Assembly (NCBI RefSeq): GCF_035762905.1 | Contig: NZ_DASUCC010000097.1 | Span: 262,016-326,015, forward strand | Direction: 5' to 3' | From: DASYTH01 sp035762905 | GTDB lineage: Bacteria > Actinomycetota > Actinomycetes > Mycobacteriales > Pseudonocardiaceae | Length of the DNA: 64,000 bases | Shown: in pieces, positions 14,999 to 24,317 of the stretch | Numbering within the stretch: position 1 is the first letter of the stretch | Layout of the letters: every line of letters starts with the position of its first letter | Notes under the pieces: model-generated | What the model was told of the DNA's origin: nothing | What the model saw: only the letters and a program-made list of their open reading frames with translations | The model's database searches: none | Position numbers and translations under genes: made by a program

Positions 14999-17486
14999 CC
15001 ATCACCTGGGTCGACACGCTCGGCACGCCGGTCGCGTCGAGCGCGAACAGCATGTAGTGCCCGGGGACGAGCACCCCGGGGTCGGCCGGCAGCGGGATCG
15101 TGTAGCTGGTGCCGGCCACGGCGCTCGGCACCAGCGGCACGCGCCGCTGGTCGGTGTCCACGGTGTGCGTCGTGGACCCGGCCCGGACCAAGGAGAACCC
15201 GGACACCGCCCGGTCGGTCCCCACGGTGATCACGGCACCGGCCGCCGTGGCCGCCGGGGCGCTGGTGATCACCGGCCGGACCGCGGGGCTGCCGTCCGGT
15301 GCGTACAGGTACGGCGGGGTGAAGATCTGCCCGTCCGGATGGTTGGTCCCGCAGCCGCCGCACAGCCCGCCGCCGCCGGAGAACACCCGGCCGTCCGGGA
15401 GCAGCGCCGCGACGCTGTGGTAGGTCCGGGGCACCGCCATCGAGGCCATCGGGGTGAACGTCTCGGTGGCCGGGTCCCACAGCTCCGCGGCGAACACGGC
15501 GGTGGCGTCGTTGAACGGCACCGGCCGGTTCTGCCCGCCGACCACGACCACCTTGCCGTCCGGGAGCACCACGCTGCCCGCGAACGCCCGCGCGTTGGCC
15601 ATCGAGGCCACCCGGCGGGCGGTCGCGGTGCCGCCGTTGATGTCGATCACGTAGGCCCGGTTGGTCGCGTCGCTGTCCTGGTAGGCCGGGGCGCCGCCGA
15701 CGGTCAGGATCTTCCCGACGTCGTACATGACCGCGTTGCCGTTCATCGCGTCGGCGTCGTCGGCCCGAACCCCGGCCGGGGTGGTGCCGCCCGCGCCAAC
15801 GGTGTCGTACCAGTTCATCTGCCGGCTGGGCCCGGCCTGGAACACCCGGCCGCCCGGAGCCGCGAACAGCCAGATGTGGTTGTCGGCCCGGTAGACCCCG
15901 GCCGGGTCCGCGGTGAGCAGCGGGTCGACCGGGGCGCCGGTCAGCCGCTGCCAGCCGGTCGCGGCCGACCACACCTCGCCGTGCTTGCCGCCGCGCCCGC
16001 CGCTCCATGAGCCGCCGATGGTGAACACCCGGCCGTCGGACAGGGTGACCATGCTCTGGTAGCCGCGCGGGATGTTCATCGCCGGGCCGGTGAGCCAGGT
16101 GTTGGCGGCCGGTTGGTAGGTGCTGGTCCGGTCGCTGTTGTTGCCACCGGTGACCATGACGCCGCCGTCCGGCAGCCGGGCGGTGCCCGGGCAGAACATG
16201 TCGTGCCCGGTCTCGGTGACGGTGCGCTGGCTGACCGCGCCGGTGGCCAGGTCGAGCGTCGCGGTCACGGTCTTTCCGCTGCCGCCGCCGAAGTTGTACG
16301 GCTCGAACGCCGACCAGGTCAGCAGCCGCCCGCCGGGCATGAGCGCGGCGGCGGCCGGCACCAGTGGGAAGCCGATGGTGGGACCCCAGGTGCCGTTGGT
16401 GGCCGCGCTGGTGTCCGGCGCGCTGCCCATCAGGTTGATCTCGGCGGCGCTGCTCCACGGACCTCGGTTGCCGGCCTCGGTCAGGGCGGTGAGCCGCACG
16501 TACCGGACCGCGGTCGGCGCGATGTTGATGGTCTTCTCGTTGGTGTTGTTGGCCAGGGTGCCGGTGGCCCGTTGGGTCCACGCGGTGCCGTCGGTCGAGG
16601 TGTGCAGCCGGTAGCCGCCGATGGTGCCGTTGCGGCTGCCGTCGGTCCGCGGCCGGTAGCGCAGCGCCGTCACGGTGTTGGTGGCGTGCATGTCGATGGT
16701 GATCGTGTGCGGCAACGGGTCCGGCGGCGCCGGCGTCCACCGGGTGTGCCACATGGTGGCGAGGTTGCCGTCGATCGCATTGGTGGCCGGGTGGGCGCCC
16801 TGCGCGCTGTCCGCGGTGACCGTCCAACCGGTGCGCGGCAGGGTCGACACCGGCGCGCCGGTCAGGTTGAGCTCGGCGGCGCTGGTCCACGGCCCGCGGC
16901 CGCCGGCCTCGGTGGTCGCGGTGAGCCGCACGTAGCGGGCCACGACCGGGGCGATCGCGATGGCCTTCTCGGCGTTGGTGTCCTCGAGGGTGCCGGTGGC
17001 CACCTGGGTCCAGGCGGTGCCGTTGGTGGAGGTGTGCAGCTGGTAGCCGCCGATGGTGCCGTTGCCGCCGCCGTCGGTGCGCGGCAGGTAGCGCAGCCCG
17101 CTGATCGTGTTGGTGGCGTGCGTGTCGATGGTGAACGTGTGCGGCAGCGGCGCCGGGGGAGCGGGCGTCCACCGGGTGTGCCACATGGTCGCGGTGTTGC
17201 CGTCGATCGCCGCGGTGGCAAGGTATCCGGTCTCCGCGCTGTCCGCGGTGACCGTCCAGCCGGTGCGCGGCAGCGTGGGATCGCTGGCCACCGGGATGAA
17301 CGCCGGCGGGGTGATCATGGCGTGGTGTTGGTGGCCGGCCGGCGGATCGCCCCCCGGACCGGGATCGGCGACAAGGGCGCTGGCCGCGATGACGGCGGCG
17401 CCGGCGATGAGCGTTCGGGACAGGCTCGTCAACCGGCGCCTGCCTAATCGGGTGATGGACCGGGTTCCGGATTCGGATGCGCGCAT
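14991..17486 (-). CDS. Secreted galactose oxidase with two discoidin domains
   Basis: A copper radical oxidase of about 831 residues that should oxidise a primary alcohol, such as galactose C6, to an aldehyde with release of H2O2. The ATG at 17486 has a GGGGGC site, followed by a signal peptide (hydrophobic run near residues 20-40). Two F5/8C (discoidin, CBM32-like) repeats cover about 60-195 and 200-345; each has TMWHTRWTPAPP. A seven-bladed kelch catalytic domain and an Ig-like tail follow. All key residues of Fusarium galactose oxidase are present at matching spacing: C432 and Y476 (Cys-Tyr cofactor), W494, Y689, H690 and H774. The fungal enzyme has only one discoidin domain. It may act on host, plant or cell-wall sugars. 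Confidence 0.93.
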   Translation of the reverse strand: MRASESGTRSITRLGRRRLTSLSRTLIAGAAVIAASALVADPGPGGDPPAGHQHHAMITPPAFIPVASDPTLPRTGWTVTADSAETGYLATAAIDGNTATMWHTRWTPAPPAPLPHTFTIDTHATNTISGLRYLPRTDGGGNGTIGGYQLHTSTNGTAWTQVATGTLEDTNAEKAIAIAPVVARYVRLTATTEAGGRGPWTSAAELNLTGAPVSTLPRTGWTVTADSAQGAHPATNAIDGNLATMWHTRWTPAPPDPLPHTITIDMHATNTVTALRYRPRTDGSRNGTIGGYRLHTSTDGTAWTQRATGTLANNTNEKTINIAPTAVRYVRLTALTEAGNRGPWSSAAEINLMGSAPDTSAATNGTWGPTIGFPLVPAAAALMPGGRLLTWSAFEPYNFGGGSGKTVTATLDLATGAVSQRTVTETGHDMFCPGTARLPDGGVMVTGGNNSDRTSTYQPAANTWLTGPAMNIPRGYQSMVTLSDGRVFTIGGSWSGGRGGKHGEVWSAATGWQRLTGAPVDPLLTADPAGVYRADNHIWLFAAPGGRVFQAGPSRQMNWYDTVGAGGTTPAGVRADDADAMNGNAVMYDVGKILTVGGAPAYQDSDATNRAYVIDINGGTATARRVASMANARAFAGSVVLPDGKVVVVGGQNRPVPFNDATAVFAAELWDPATETFTPMASMAVPRTYHSVAALLPDGRVFSGGGGLCGGCGTNHPDGQIFTPPYLYAPDGSPAVRPVITSAPAATAAGAVITVGTDRAVSGFSLVRAGSTTHTVDTDQRRVPLVPSAVAGTSYTIPLPADPGVLVPGHYMLFALDATGVPSVSTQVMVS

Positions 17487-17665
17487 GGAAGCCCCCAAGG
17501 GTCTTTTGGCGTCGTCGCATCGAAAGTCCTTGATCCGCCGCCCGGCGTTACCGGGATCCCGGGGGTTCTCCGGTTTTGTCCGCTCCCGGTTTCGGCGTGC
17601 CGGTCCGGTCCGCCGGGGCCAGGATGGCCCCCGTCGTTGCGCGCCCGGCGTCGGTGGAGGACCAG

Positions 17666-19750
17666 ATGACCGCAACTCTTGCCCGGTTGGCCGGCGGGCT
17701 GCTCGGCGCGGCCGTGCTGCTGGCCGGGCTGCCGCCGCTCGCCCCGGCCGCGCAGCCCGCACCGCCGGCCAACCCGGAACGCGACTTCATGGGATCCACG
17801 CTGGCCACCCACGAGCCGCAGGCGGTGACCCACGCGGTGGACGCGGCTCCGTACGGCACGCCGGGCATCGACGTCAGCCACTGGCAGGGCCGGATGGACT
17901 GGCCCGCGATGGCCGCGCGCGGCATCCGGTGGGCGTACATGAAGGCCACCCAGGGCACCAGCTACCGGGATCCGGAGTTCGGCAACAACTACACCGGCTC
18001 GCGCACCGCCGGCCTGCTGCGCGGCGCCTACCACTTCGCCCAGCCGTCGATCTCCGGCGGCGCCGCGCAGGCCCACTTCTTCGTGGACAACGGCGGCGGC
18101 TGGTCGGCCGATGGCTGGACCCTGCCGCCGGTGCTGGACATCGAGTACAACCCGTACGGTCCGACCTGCTACGGCCTGACGCCCGGCCAGATGGTCGCCT
18201 GGGTCGACGAGTTCGCGACCACGGTGCGGGCGCGCACCGGTCGCTGGCCGGTCGTCTACACGACCCGGAACTGGTGGCGGTTGTGCACCGGCAACAGTGA
18301 GGCCCTCGGGCTGCGCACGCCGCTGTGGATCGCCGGCTTCAACGGCAACCCGGTCAACCTGCCGTACGGCTGGACCACCCACACGATGTGGCAGTACGCG
18401 GTCACCGACATGGATCAGGACGTCTTCAACGGCACGCCGGCCGAGTTGCGCGCGCTGGCCGTGGACAGCGCGGGCGACGCGATCGCCGCGCACTACGACC
18501 GGGTGGGCGGCGCGGCCTGGCTGGGCCTTGCGACCGGCGCGCGGTACGCGGTGGGCGCCGGCTCGGCCCAGAACTACACCGGCGGCCGGATCTACTTCAC
18601 CCCGGGCGGCGGGGCCTGGTCGGTCCGCGGCGACATGCTGGACCGCTACCTTCGGGGTGGTGGGCCCGCCGGGGTCCTCGGCTTCCCGGGCAGCGACGAG
18701 CTGTACACCTCGGACGGGTCGGCCCGGTTCAACCACTTCATGCGCGGCTCGTTCTGGGCCGGGCCGACCGGCTTCTTCGAGGTCCGCGGCAGCGTCCGGG
18801 AGAAATGGGGCGGGCTGGGCTGGGAGCGGTCCCAGCTCGGCCACCCGACCAGCGACGAGCAGCGCACCGCCGACGGTGCCGCGTTCAGCCTGTTCCAGGG
18901 CGGCGCGATCTACTACACGCCGGGCACCGGGGCGCACGAGGTGCGCGGGTCGATCTATCAGCTGTGGCGGGCTTTCGGGGCGGAGTGGTCGTTTTTCGGC
19001 TATCCGGTCACGGACGAGACGCGGTCCTCGGACGGGGTGGGGTCGTTCAGCCACTTCCAGCGGGGGTCGATCTTCTACCACCCGGGCCTGGGCGTGCGGG
19101 AGGTGCACGGCGCCATTCGGGACAAGTATGCGGCGCTGGGTTGGGAGCGGTCCCACCTCGGCTATCCGACGACCAACGAGCTGCGCACACCGGACGGCAT
19201 CGGCGCTTATAACTTGTTCCAGCAGGGGTCGATCCACTGGACGCCGGCAACCGGTGCGCACGAGGTGCGGGGGCTGATCTATCAGGTGTGGGCGTCGTTG
19301 GGTTTGGAGCGGTCGGTGATCGGCTACCCGATCACCGACGAGACCCCGTCGTCGGACGGAGTCGGGTCGTACAACCACTTCCAGCGAGGGTCGATCTTCT
19401 ACCGGCCGGGGGTCGGGGCGCAGGAGGTGCGCGGCGCCATTCGGGACAAGTGGGCGGCGCTGGGTTGGGAGCGTTCGGTGCTGGGCTATCCGACGACCAA
19501 CGAGCTGCGCACGCCGGACGGGATCGGCGCCTATAACTTGTTCCAGCAGGGGTCGATCCACTGGACGCCGGCAACCGGCGCGCACGAGGTACGCGGCGCG
19601 ATCTTCCAGCGCTGGGTGGCGCTCGGTTCCGAACGGGGCCGGCTCGGCTACCCGACCAGCGACGAGTACGACGTCCCGGGCGGGCGGCGGACCAACTTCC
19701 AGCGCGGCACGCTCACCTGGAACCGGACCACCGGCGCCGTCACCGGTTGA
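17666..19750 (+). CDS. Secreted GH25 muramidase with LGFP repeats
   Basis: A 694-residue secreted lysozyme-type hydrolase. The ATG at 17666 follows a TGGAGG site; an Ala/Leu-rich signal peptide spans about residues 1-30. The GH25 domain (about 65-270) has GIDVSHWQG and the acidic pair in PPVLDIEYN. The rest is a run of about eight LGFP repeats of 54 residues (LG-P-s-DE...F..G.I...P), a module found in corynebacterial and mycobacterial wall proteins and thought to bind arabinogalactan. It could remodel the organism's own wall or attack neighbours. It overlaps the convergent lhgO by 11 bp. Confidence 0.92.
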   Translation: MTATLARLAGGLLGAAVLLAGLPPLAPAAQPAPPANPERDFMGSTLATHEPQAVTHAVDAAPYGTPGIDVSHWQGRMDWPAMAARGIRWAYMKATQGTSYRDPEFGNNYTGSRTAGLLRGAYHFAQPSISGGAAQAHFFVDNGGGWSADGWTLPPVLDIEYNPYGPTCYGLTPGQMVAWVDEFATTVRARTGRWPVVYTTRNWWRLCTGNSEALGLRTPLWIAGFNGNPVNLPYGWTTHTMWQYAVTDMDQDVFNGTPAELRALAVDSAGDAIAAHYDRVGGAAWLGLATGARYAVGAGSAQNYTGGRIYFTPGGGAWSVRGDMLDRYLRGGGPAGVLGFPGSDELYTSDGSARFNHFMRGSFWAGPTGFFEVRGSVREKWGGLGWERSQLGHPTSDEQRTADGAAFSLFQGGAIYYTPGTGAHEVRGSIYQLWRAFGAEWSFFGYPVTDETRSSDGVGSFSHFQRGSIFYHPGLGVREVHGAIRDKYAALGWERSHLGYPTTNELRTPDGIGAYNLFQQGSIHWTPATGAHEVRGLIYQVWASLGLERSVIGYPITDETPSSDGVGSYNHFQRGSIFYRPGVGAQEVRGAIRDKWAALGWERSVLGYPTTNELRTPDGIGAYNLFQQGSIHWTPATGAHEVRGAIFQRWVALGSERGRLGYPTSDEYDVPGGRRTNFQRGTLTWNRTTGAVTG
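18998..19645 (+). repeat. 324-bp tandem duplication inside the LGFP region
   Basis: Bases 18998-19321 and 19322-19645 are closely similar copies, including near-identical stretches over 19111-19270 and 19435-19594. The period of 324 bp is exactly two 54-residue LGFP repeats, so the frame is kept. This points to recent repeat-number change by recombination. Confidence 0.8.
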
Positions 19751-20918
19751 CCCGGTCGGCCACGTACCGGGCGATCTCCAGCGCGCAGGTCGCGGCCGGC
19801 GACGGCGCGTTGAGCACGTGCACCTGGTCCCGCGCGGTCTCGATCAGGAAGTCCTGCACCATCGAGCCGTCCGGCAGCAGCGCCTGGGCCCGCACCCCGG
19901 ACCCGGCCCGGACGAGGTCCTCCTTGCGCACGGCCGGCACCAGCCGGGCCAGGCTGGCCGCGAACCGGCGCTGCGACAGCGACCGCAGCACCTCGTCCAC
20001 CGCGGTCCGCGGGTAGCGCCGGGCCAGCTTCCACAGCCCGGGGAACCGCACGGAATCCCCGAGGTCGCGGGCCGAGACGTCGCGCCACCGGTACCCCTCG
20101 CGGCGCAGCGCCAGCACCGCGTTCGGCCCGGCGTGCACGCTCCCGTCCAGCATCCGGGTGAGGTGCACGCCGAGGAACGGCAGCGTCGCGTCCGGTACCG
20201 GATAGATCAGCCCGCGGACCAGGTGCCGGCGGTCGGGCCGCAGCTCGTAGTACTCGCCCCGGAACGGCACGATCCGGGCGCGCGGTTCCAGCCCGGCCAT
20301 CCGGGCGATCCGGTCGCTGTGCAGCCCGGCGCAGTTCACCAGCGCGTCCGCGCGCAGCACGTCCGTTCCGGTGGCCACCTCGACCCCGCCGGTGGCCCCG
20401 CGCCGGATGCCCAGCGCCGGCGTGGCCAGCCGCAGGTCGGCGCCGAGCTCGATGAGCTGGCGCATCAGCGCTTCGCACACCGCGGGAAAGTCGATGATGC
20501 CGGTGCTCTCCACCCGCAGCGCCGCCACGCAGGACACCTCGGGCTCGTACTCCCGGGCCTGCGGCGGGTCGATCAGCTTGGCCGGCACGCCGTTGGCCTC
20601 GGCCCGCTCGGCCAGCACGTGCAGCGCCGGCAGCTCCGCCTCGGTGGTGGCCACGACCAGCTTGCCGCACACCTCGACCGGAACGCCGTTGTCCCTGGCG
20701 AACTCCACGATGGACCGGCTGCCGGCCACCGCCATCCGGGCCTTGTTCGAGCCGGGCTGGTAGTACAGCCCGGCGTGCACGACGTTGGAGTTGTGCCCGG
20801 TCTGGTGGGCGGCCCAGTGGTCTTCCTTCTCCAGGACCGTCACCCGGTCGCCGCGCCCGGCCAGCTCGCGCGCCACGGCCAGACCGAGAATTCCCCCACC
20901 GATCACCACCACTCGCAT
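19740..20918 (-). CDS. lhgO: L-2-hydroxyglutarate oxidase
   Basis: A 392-residue FAD enzyme of the DAO family that oxidises L-2-hydroxyglutarate to 2-oxoglutarate, a metabolite-repair or lysine/glutarate-breakdown step. The N-terminus has the Rossmann motif VVIGGGILGLA and an acidic strand end (LEKE). The family-typical HQTGHNSNVVHAGLYY, NCAGLHSDRIA and FRGEYYEL motifs follow. Starts and stops are clear. It stands alone on the minus strand, with its end overlapping the muramidase gene by 11 bp. Confidence 0.93.
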   Translation of the reverse strand: MRVVVIGGGILGLAVARELAGRGDRVTVLEKEDHWAAHQTGHNSNVVHAGLYYQPGSNKARMAVAGSRSIVEFARDNGVPVEVCGKLVVATTEAELPALHVLAERAEANGVPAKLIDPPQAREYEPEVSCVAALRVESTGIIDFPAVCEALMRQLIELGADLRLATPALGIRRGATGGVEVATGTDVLRADALVNCAGLHSDRIARMAGLEPRARIVPFRGEYYELRPDRRHLVRGLIYPVPDATLPFLGVHLTRMLDGSVHAGPNAVLALRREGYRWRDVSARDLGDSVRFPGLWKLARRYPRTAVDEVLRSLSQRRFAASLARLVPAVRKEDLVRAGSGVRAQALLPDGSMVQDFLIETARDQVHVLNAPSPAATCALEIARYVADRVNR

Positions 20919-20940
20919 CCGAACAGCCTAAGGCCGCCGG

Positions 20941-22890
20941 TCAGGGATCCGTTCGGTGGTCCTCGGTGTCCACCCGGTACAGCCGCACCGACCCGCTGCT
21001 GTAGACCAGCGTGGCCGAGCGCATCCCGGACAGATCGTCCAACCCGGGGATCCGGCTCTGCCACGGCCGGATGAACCCGGTGCACAGCACCGTCCAGCGC
21101 ACCCCGAGCGTGGTCGCGTCCCGGCGTACCTGCGCCTCGGTGCCCAGCTCGTCGAACCGCTCGTAGAGCCGCATCCGGTCGTAGCCGACGGTGGACCAGT
21201 CGAACGGCCCGGTCAGCGGAGTGGGGAACACCACCTTCATGCCGTACAGCGGGTAGGCCCACGAGCACCCGTCGTGCGGGTCGTTCATCACCATGCCGCC
21301 CCCGCCGGCCGCCACCACCTTGCTGGCCTCGGCAAGGTCGGCCCGCTCCTGGTCGGTCACGGTCGGCCCCTGCCCGTAGGCGATCGCCACCGTGGCCCGC
21401 GTGGTCCCCTGGTAGTCGGCCTTGGTGACCACGAAGAACAGCCCGAGCAACCCGGCCAACGCCACCGGCGCGACCCACCGGGTCCACCGCGATTCGGACA
21501 CCCGTCCGGTGCGCCCGATCAGCCCGGCCAGCCAGTCCCGCACCCAGACCAGGCCGGCGGCCAGCAGCGGCAGCACGATCACGCCGAACGCCGCGGCGAA
21601 CCGGTGCCGGTCGTTCCACCAGAACGAGGTCAGCCGTAACGAGATCGCGTTGTCGTAGGCCGCCGCCAGCACGTACAGGCCGGTGACCAGGCCGGCGGCC
21701 AGCACGATCGGCCGCAGCGCGCGCACCCCGCCGGGCGCGAGCACCGCCCACAGCCCGACTCCGAGCAGCGGAATGAACCAGTACTGCGGAAACGGCGTGA
21801 CGGCGTTGAACATCACCAGCTCGCCGAAGGCCGCGCCGGGGTTGGTGTAGGCCGGCCAGTCGATCCCGGTGGCGCCGGCCGCGGCGGCCAGGGTGGAGCG
21901 CAGCACCGCGATGCCGCCGATCACCCCCACCACGGCCGCGACGCCGAGCGTGCCGACCAGCGGCCACTCGATCCGCCTGCGCTCGACCAGCTGCGCGCCG
22001 AGCAGCAGGGCACCGATGATCGCGGCGAACAGCGCCACCTGCGGGTGCCCGTTGAGCAGCCCGGCCACCGCGAGCCCGAGGGCGAGGCCGAGCCGCCAGT
22101 TCGGCCAGCGCAACAGCACCACGATCAGGGCGAGCACCCCGGGCAGCATGACCAGCGTGGTGCCGTACGGCAGCAGCGCGCCGTAGCCGGTCATGTGGTA
22201 CGGGATCGCGGCCATCCCGACCGACAGCAGGCCGACCGCCGCGGCGTGCGCCGGCCGGCCGGTGAGCACCCGCAGGAACGCGACCAGACCGATGCCGAGC
22301 AGCAGCGGCCCGGCCGCCCCGATCGCGTTGAGCACCTCCGGAACGGAAAGACCGGTCGCGTCCCGGATCAGGGCGGCGGTGGCGTGGTAGGCGTCCGGCG
22401 CGTAGGAGGTCGATGCCGGTGCGCTGATCGCGGCGACCGCGGACGGTGCGGCGTCGCCGGTGTCGCTGATCATGCGGGTGGCGGCGGCGTGGAACAGCGC
22501 GTCCCAGGTCTGGTTGATCCCGTCCAGCGCGTTGGTCGCCCGGACGAACACGAAGGCGCCGACCGCGCCGGCGACGGCAAGCACGGCCGCGACGCCGGCG
22601 TGGTGGTACCACTCCCATGTGTTCAGCTCGACCCGCCACCGGCGCCAGGGCCAGGTGACGGCGGCGAGCAGCACGCACAGCGCAAGGCAGGCCAGCAGCA
22701 CGTTCAGCGGCTCCCAGCGGATTCCGGCCGCCGAGAACACGATGATGGTCACGGCGACCAGGCCGTAGGTCAGCGCCGGGGCCACGCCGGCCAGCGTCCA
22801 GCCGCGCAGGCCCATGGCCAGGCCGAGGGCGAGCCCGGGCAGCACCAGCCAGGCCAGGGTCGCCAGGACCGGGAGCACGGTGCCGGTCAT
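20941..22890 (-). CDS. Large multipass membrane protein, GT-C glycosyltransferase-like (DUF6541 type)
   Basis: A 649-residue protein with about 12-14 predicted helices and a C-terminal outside domain (about residues 490-640). An acidic loop after the first helices (ALDGINQTWDALFH, about residues 122-136) and GYGALLPYGTT resemble GT-C enzymes that use polyprenyl-phosphate sugars, such as mycobacterial Rv3779-type proteins. The homology is remote and the acceptor unknown. It lies 90 bp downstream of a membrane GT2 that could make the lipid-linked sugar, on the same strand. Confidence 0.7.
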   Translation of the reverse strand: MTGTVLPVLATLAWLVLPGLALGLAMGLRGWTLAGVAPALTYGLVAVTIIVFSAAGIRWEPLNVLLACLALCVLLAAVTWPWRRWRVELNTWEWYHHAGVAAVLAVAGAVGAFVFVRATNALDGINQTWDALFHAAATRMISDTGDAAPSAVAAISAPASTSYAPDAYHATAALIRDATGLSVPEVLNAIGAAGPLLLGIGLVAFLRVLTGRPAHAAAVGLLSVGMAAIPYHMTGYGALLPYGTTLVMLPGVLALIVVLLRWPNWRLGLALGLAVAGLLNGHPQVALFAAIIGALLLGAQLVERRRIEWPLVGTLGVAAVVGVIGGIAVLRSTLAAAAGATGIDWPAYTNPGAAFGELVMFNAVTPFPQYWFIPLLGVGLWAVLAPGGVRALRPIVLAAGLVTGLYVLAAAYDNAISLRLTSFWWNDRHRFAAAFGVIVLPLLAAGLVWVRDWLAGLIGRTGRVSESRWTRWVAPVALAGLLGLFFVVTKADYQGTTRATVAIAYGQGPTVTDQERADLAEASKVVAAGGGGMVMNDPHDGCSWAYPLYGMKVVFPTPLTGPFDWSTVGYDRMRLYERFDELGTEAQVRRDATTLGVRWTVLCTGFIRPWQSRIPGLDDLSGMRSATLVYSSGSVRLYRVDTEDHRTDP

Positions 22891-22980
22891 GACGGGTCTG
22901 CCTCCCGGAAATTCTTGTCGGCGCGGATCGCCGCCGCGGAATTTACCGTGGTGGTCGACGTGAGGTTCAGACCAGGGGTG

Positions 22981-24222
22981 TTACGACCGCATGGACCGTT
23001 CGGTGTGCGGCTCGGCGGCCGGTTCCGTGTCCCGGGACGACCTGGCGAACCGGGTGCCGTCGCTGGTCGGAATGTTCAGTACCCCGGCGAACATGCTGAA
23101 CATGATCGTCTGGAAGCCGAGCACGAGGCCGAGCACCGCCGGGATCGCGGTGCGGATGGTCTGTGCCGTGTCCATCGCGCCGAACCCGGCGTCGCCCCAG
23201 CGAAGCAGCTGACCGAGCGCGGCCAGGACACCGGCCAGGAAGATCGCCAGACCGAACACCAGACCCCGTTCCACCGAGAACCGCTCGATCAGCTGCCGGT
23301 ACCGCGGGCTCATCGGCAGTAAGCCCGCGCGCGCGCCGAACAGCTTCACCAGCACGGAGAACAGCACCGCCTGGTAGCCGAGCACGGCGATGCCGGCGGC
23401 GTAGAGCATGGTGCCGACGTCGAAGCCGATCACGCCGATGTCGACCGGACCGATCAGCAGCACCAGGGTGGCCGCCAGGCCGCTGGCCAGCGCGGCCAGT
23501 CCTGGGTAGAGGAACAGCCAGCGCGGGCTGTAGATCAGCAGGAAGCGCAGGTGTCGCCAGCCGTCCCGCCAGCTGTTCAGGTGCGGCGGCCGGTTGCGTC
23601 CGTCCTTGGCCAGCGTGGTCGGCACCTCGGCGATACGCAGGCCGGACAGGCAGGACTTCACCACGATCTCGCTGGCGAACTCCATCCCGGAGGTGTGTAG
23701 CCCGATGCCGAGAATCGCCTCCCGGCGGAACCCGCGCAGCCCGCAGTGGAAATCGCCGACCGGCGCCTTGAAGAACTGCCGGCCGACCCCGGAGAGCAGC
23801 GGGTTGCCGAAATAGCGGTGCAGCGCGGGCATCGCACCCGGCGCGATACCGCCGCGAAACCGGTTGCCCATCACCAGATCGGCGCCCCTGCGCAGCTCGT
23901 CGACGAACGCGTCGAGGTCGCTGAAGTCGTAGCTGTCGTCGGCGTCGCCCATGATCACGTACCGGCTGTTCGCCGCCCGGATGCCGCCCATCAGCGCGTT
24001 GCCGTAGCCCTTGTCCGGCACGTCGACCACCTGCGCGCCCAACTCCCGGGCGATCGCCTGGGAGCCGTCGGTGCTGCCGTTGTCGGCGATCAGCACCGCA
24101 CCGGACACGCCGGAGGCGGCAAGATAGCCCTGCGCCTTGCGGATGCAGGTGCCCAACGTCTCCGCCTCGTTGAGGCAGGGCATGACGATGGTCAACTCGC
24201 TCGCGTAGGTGCGCTGTTCCAT
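22981..24222 (-). CDS. Family 2 glycosyltransferase with membrane tail (polyprenyl-phosphate sugar synthase-like)
   Basis: About 413 residues from the ATG at 24222; an in-frame GTG at 24258 is an alternative. The GT2 domain (residues 5-225) opens with LTIVMPCLNEAETLG, has ADNGSTDGS, the metal-binding GDADDSYDF and a late HCGLRGFRRE segment, as in dolichol-phosphate mannosyl/glucosyl transferases. Four hydrophobic helices follow. A likely task is to load a sugar onto a polyprenyl phosphate for the GT-C-like protein encoded downstream. It is divergent from a methyltransferase gene with about 95 bp between the starts. Confidence 0.85.
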   Translation of the reverse strand: MEQRTYASELTIVMPCLNEAETLGTCIRKAQGYLAASGVSGAVLIADNGSTDGSQAIARELGAQVVDVPDKGYGNALMGGIRAANSRYVIMGDADDSYDFSDLDAFVDELRRGADLVMGNRFRGGIAPGAMPALHRYFGNPLLSGVGRQFFKAPVGDFHCGLRGFRREAILGIGLHTSGMEFASEIVVKSCLSGLRIAEVPTTLAKDGRNRPPHLNSWRDGWRHLRFLLIYSPRWLFLYPGLAALASGLAATLVLLIGPVDIGVIGFDVGTMLYAAGIAVLGYQAVLFSVLVKLFGARAGLLPMSPRYRQLIERFSVERGLVFGLAIFLAGVLAALGQLLRWGDAGFGAMDTAQTIRTAIPAVLGLVLGFQTIMFSMFAGVLNIPTSDGTRFARSSRDTEPAAEPHTERSMRS

Positions 24223-24317
24223 GCTGTGTCCGTTTCGGCGACTGTCTGACCGCGTCACAGTACCGACGGTGATCGTTCATTTCTTGTCGAGCCGGTTTCG
24301 GGAAGGAAAACTGAAGA

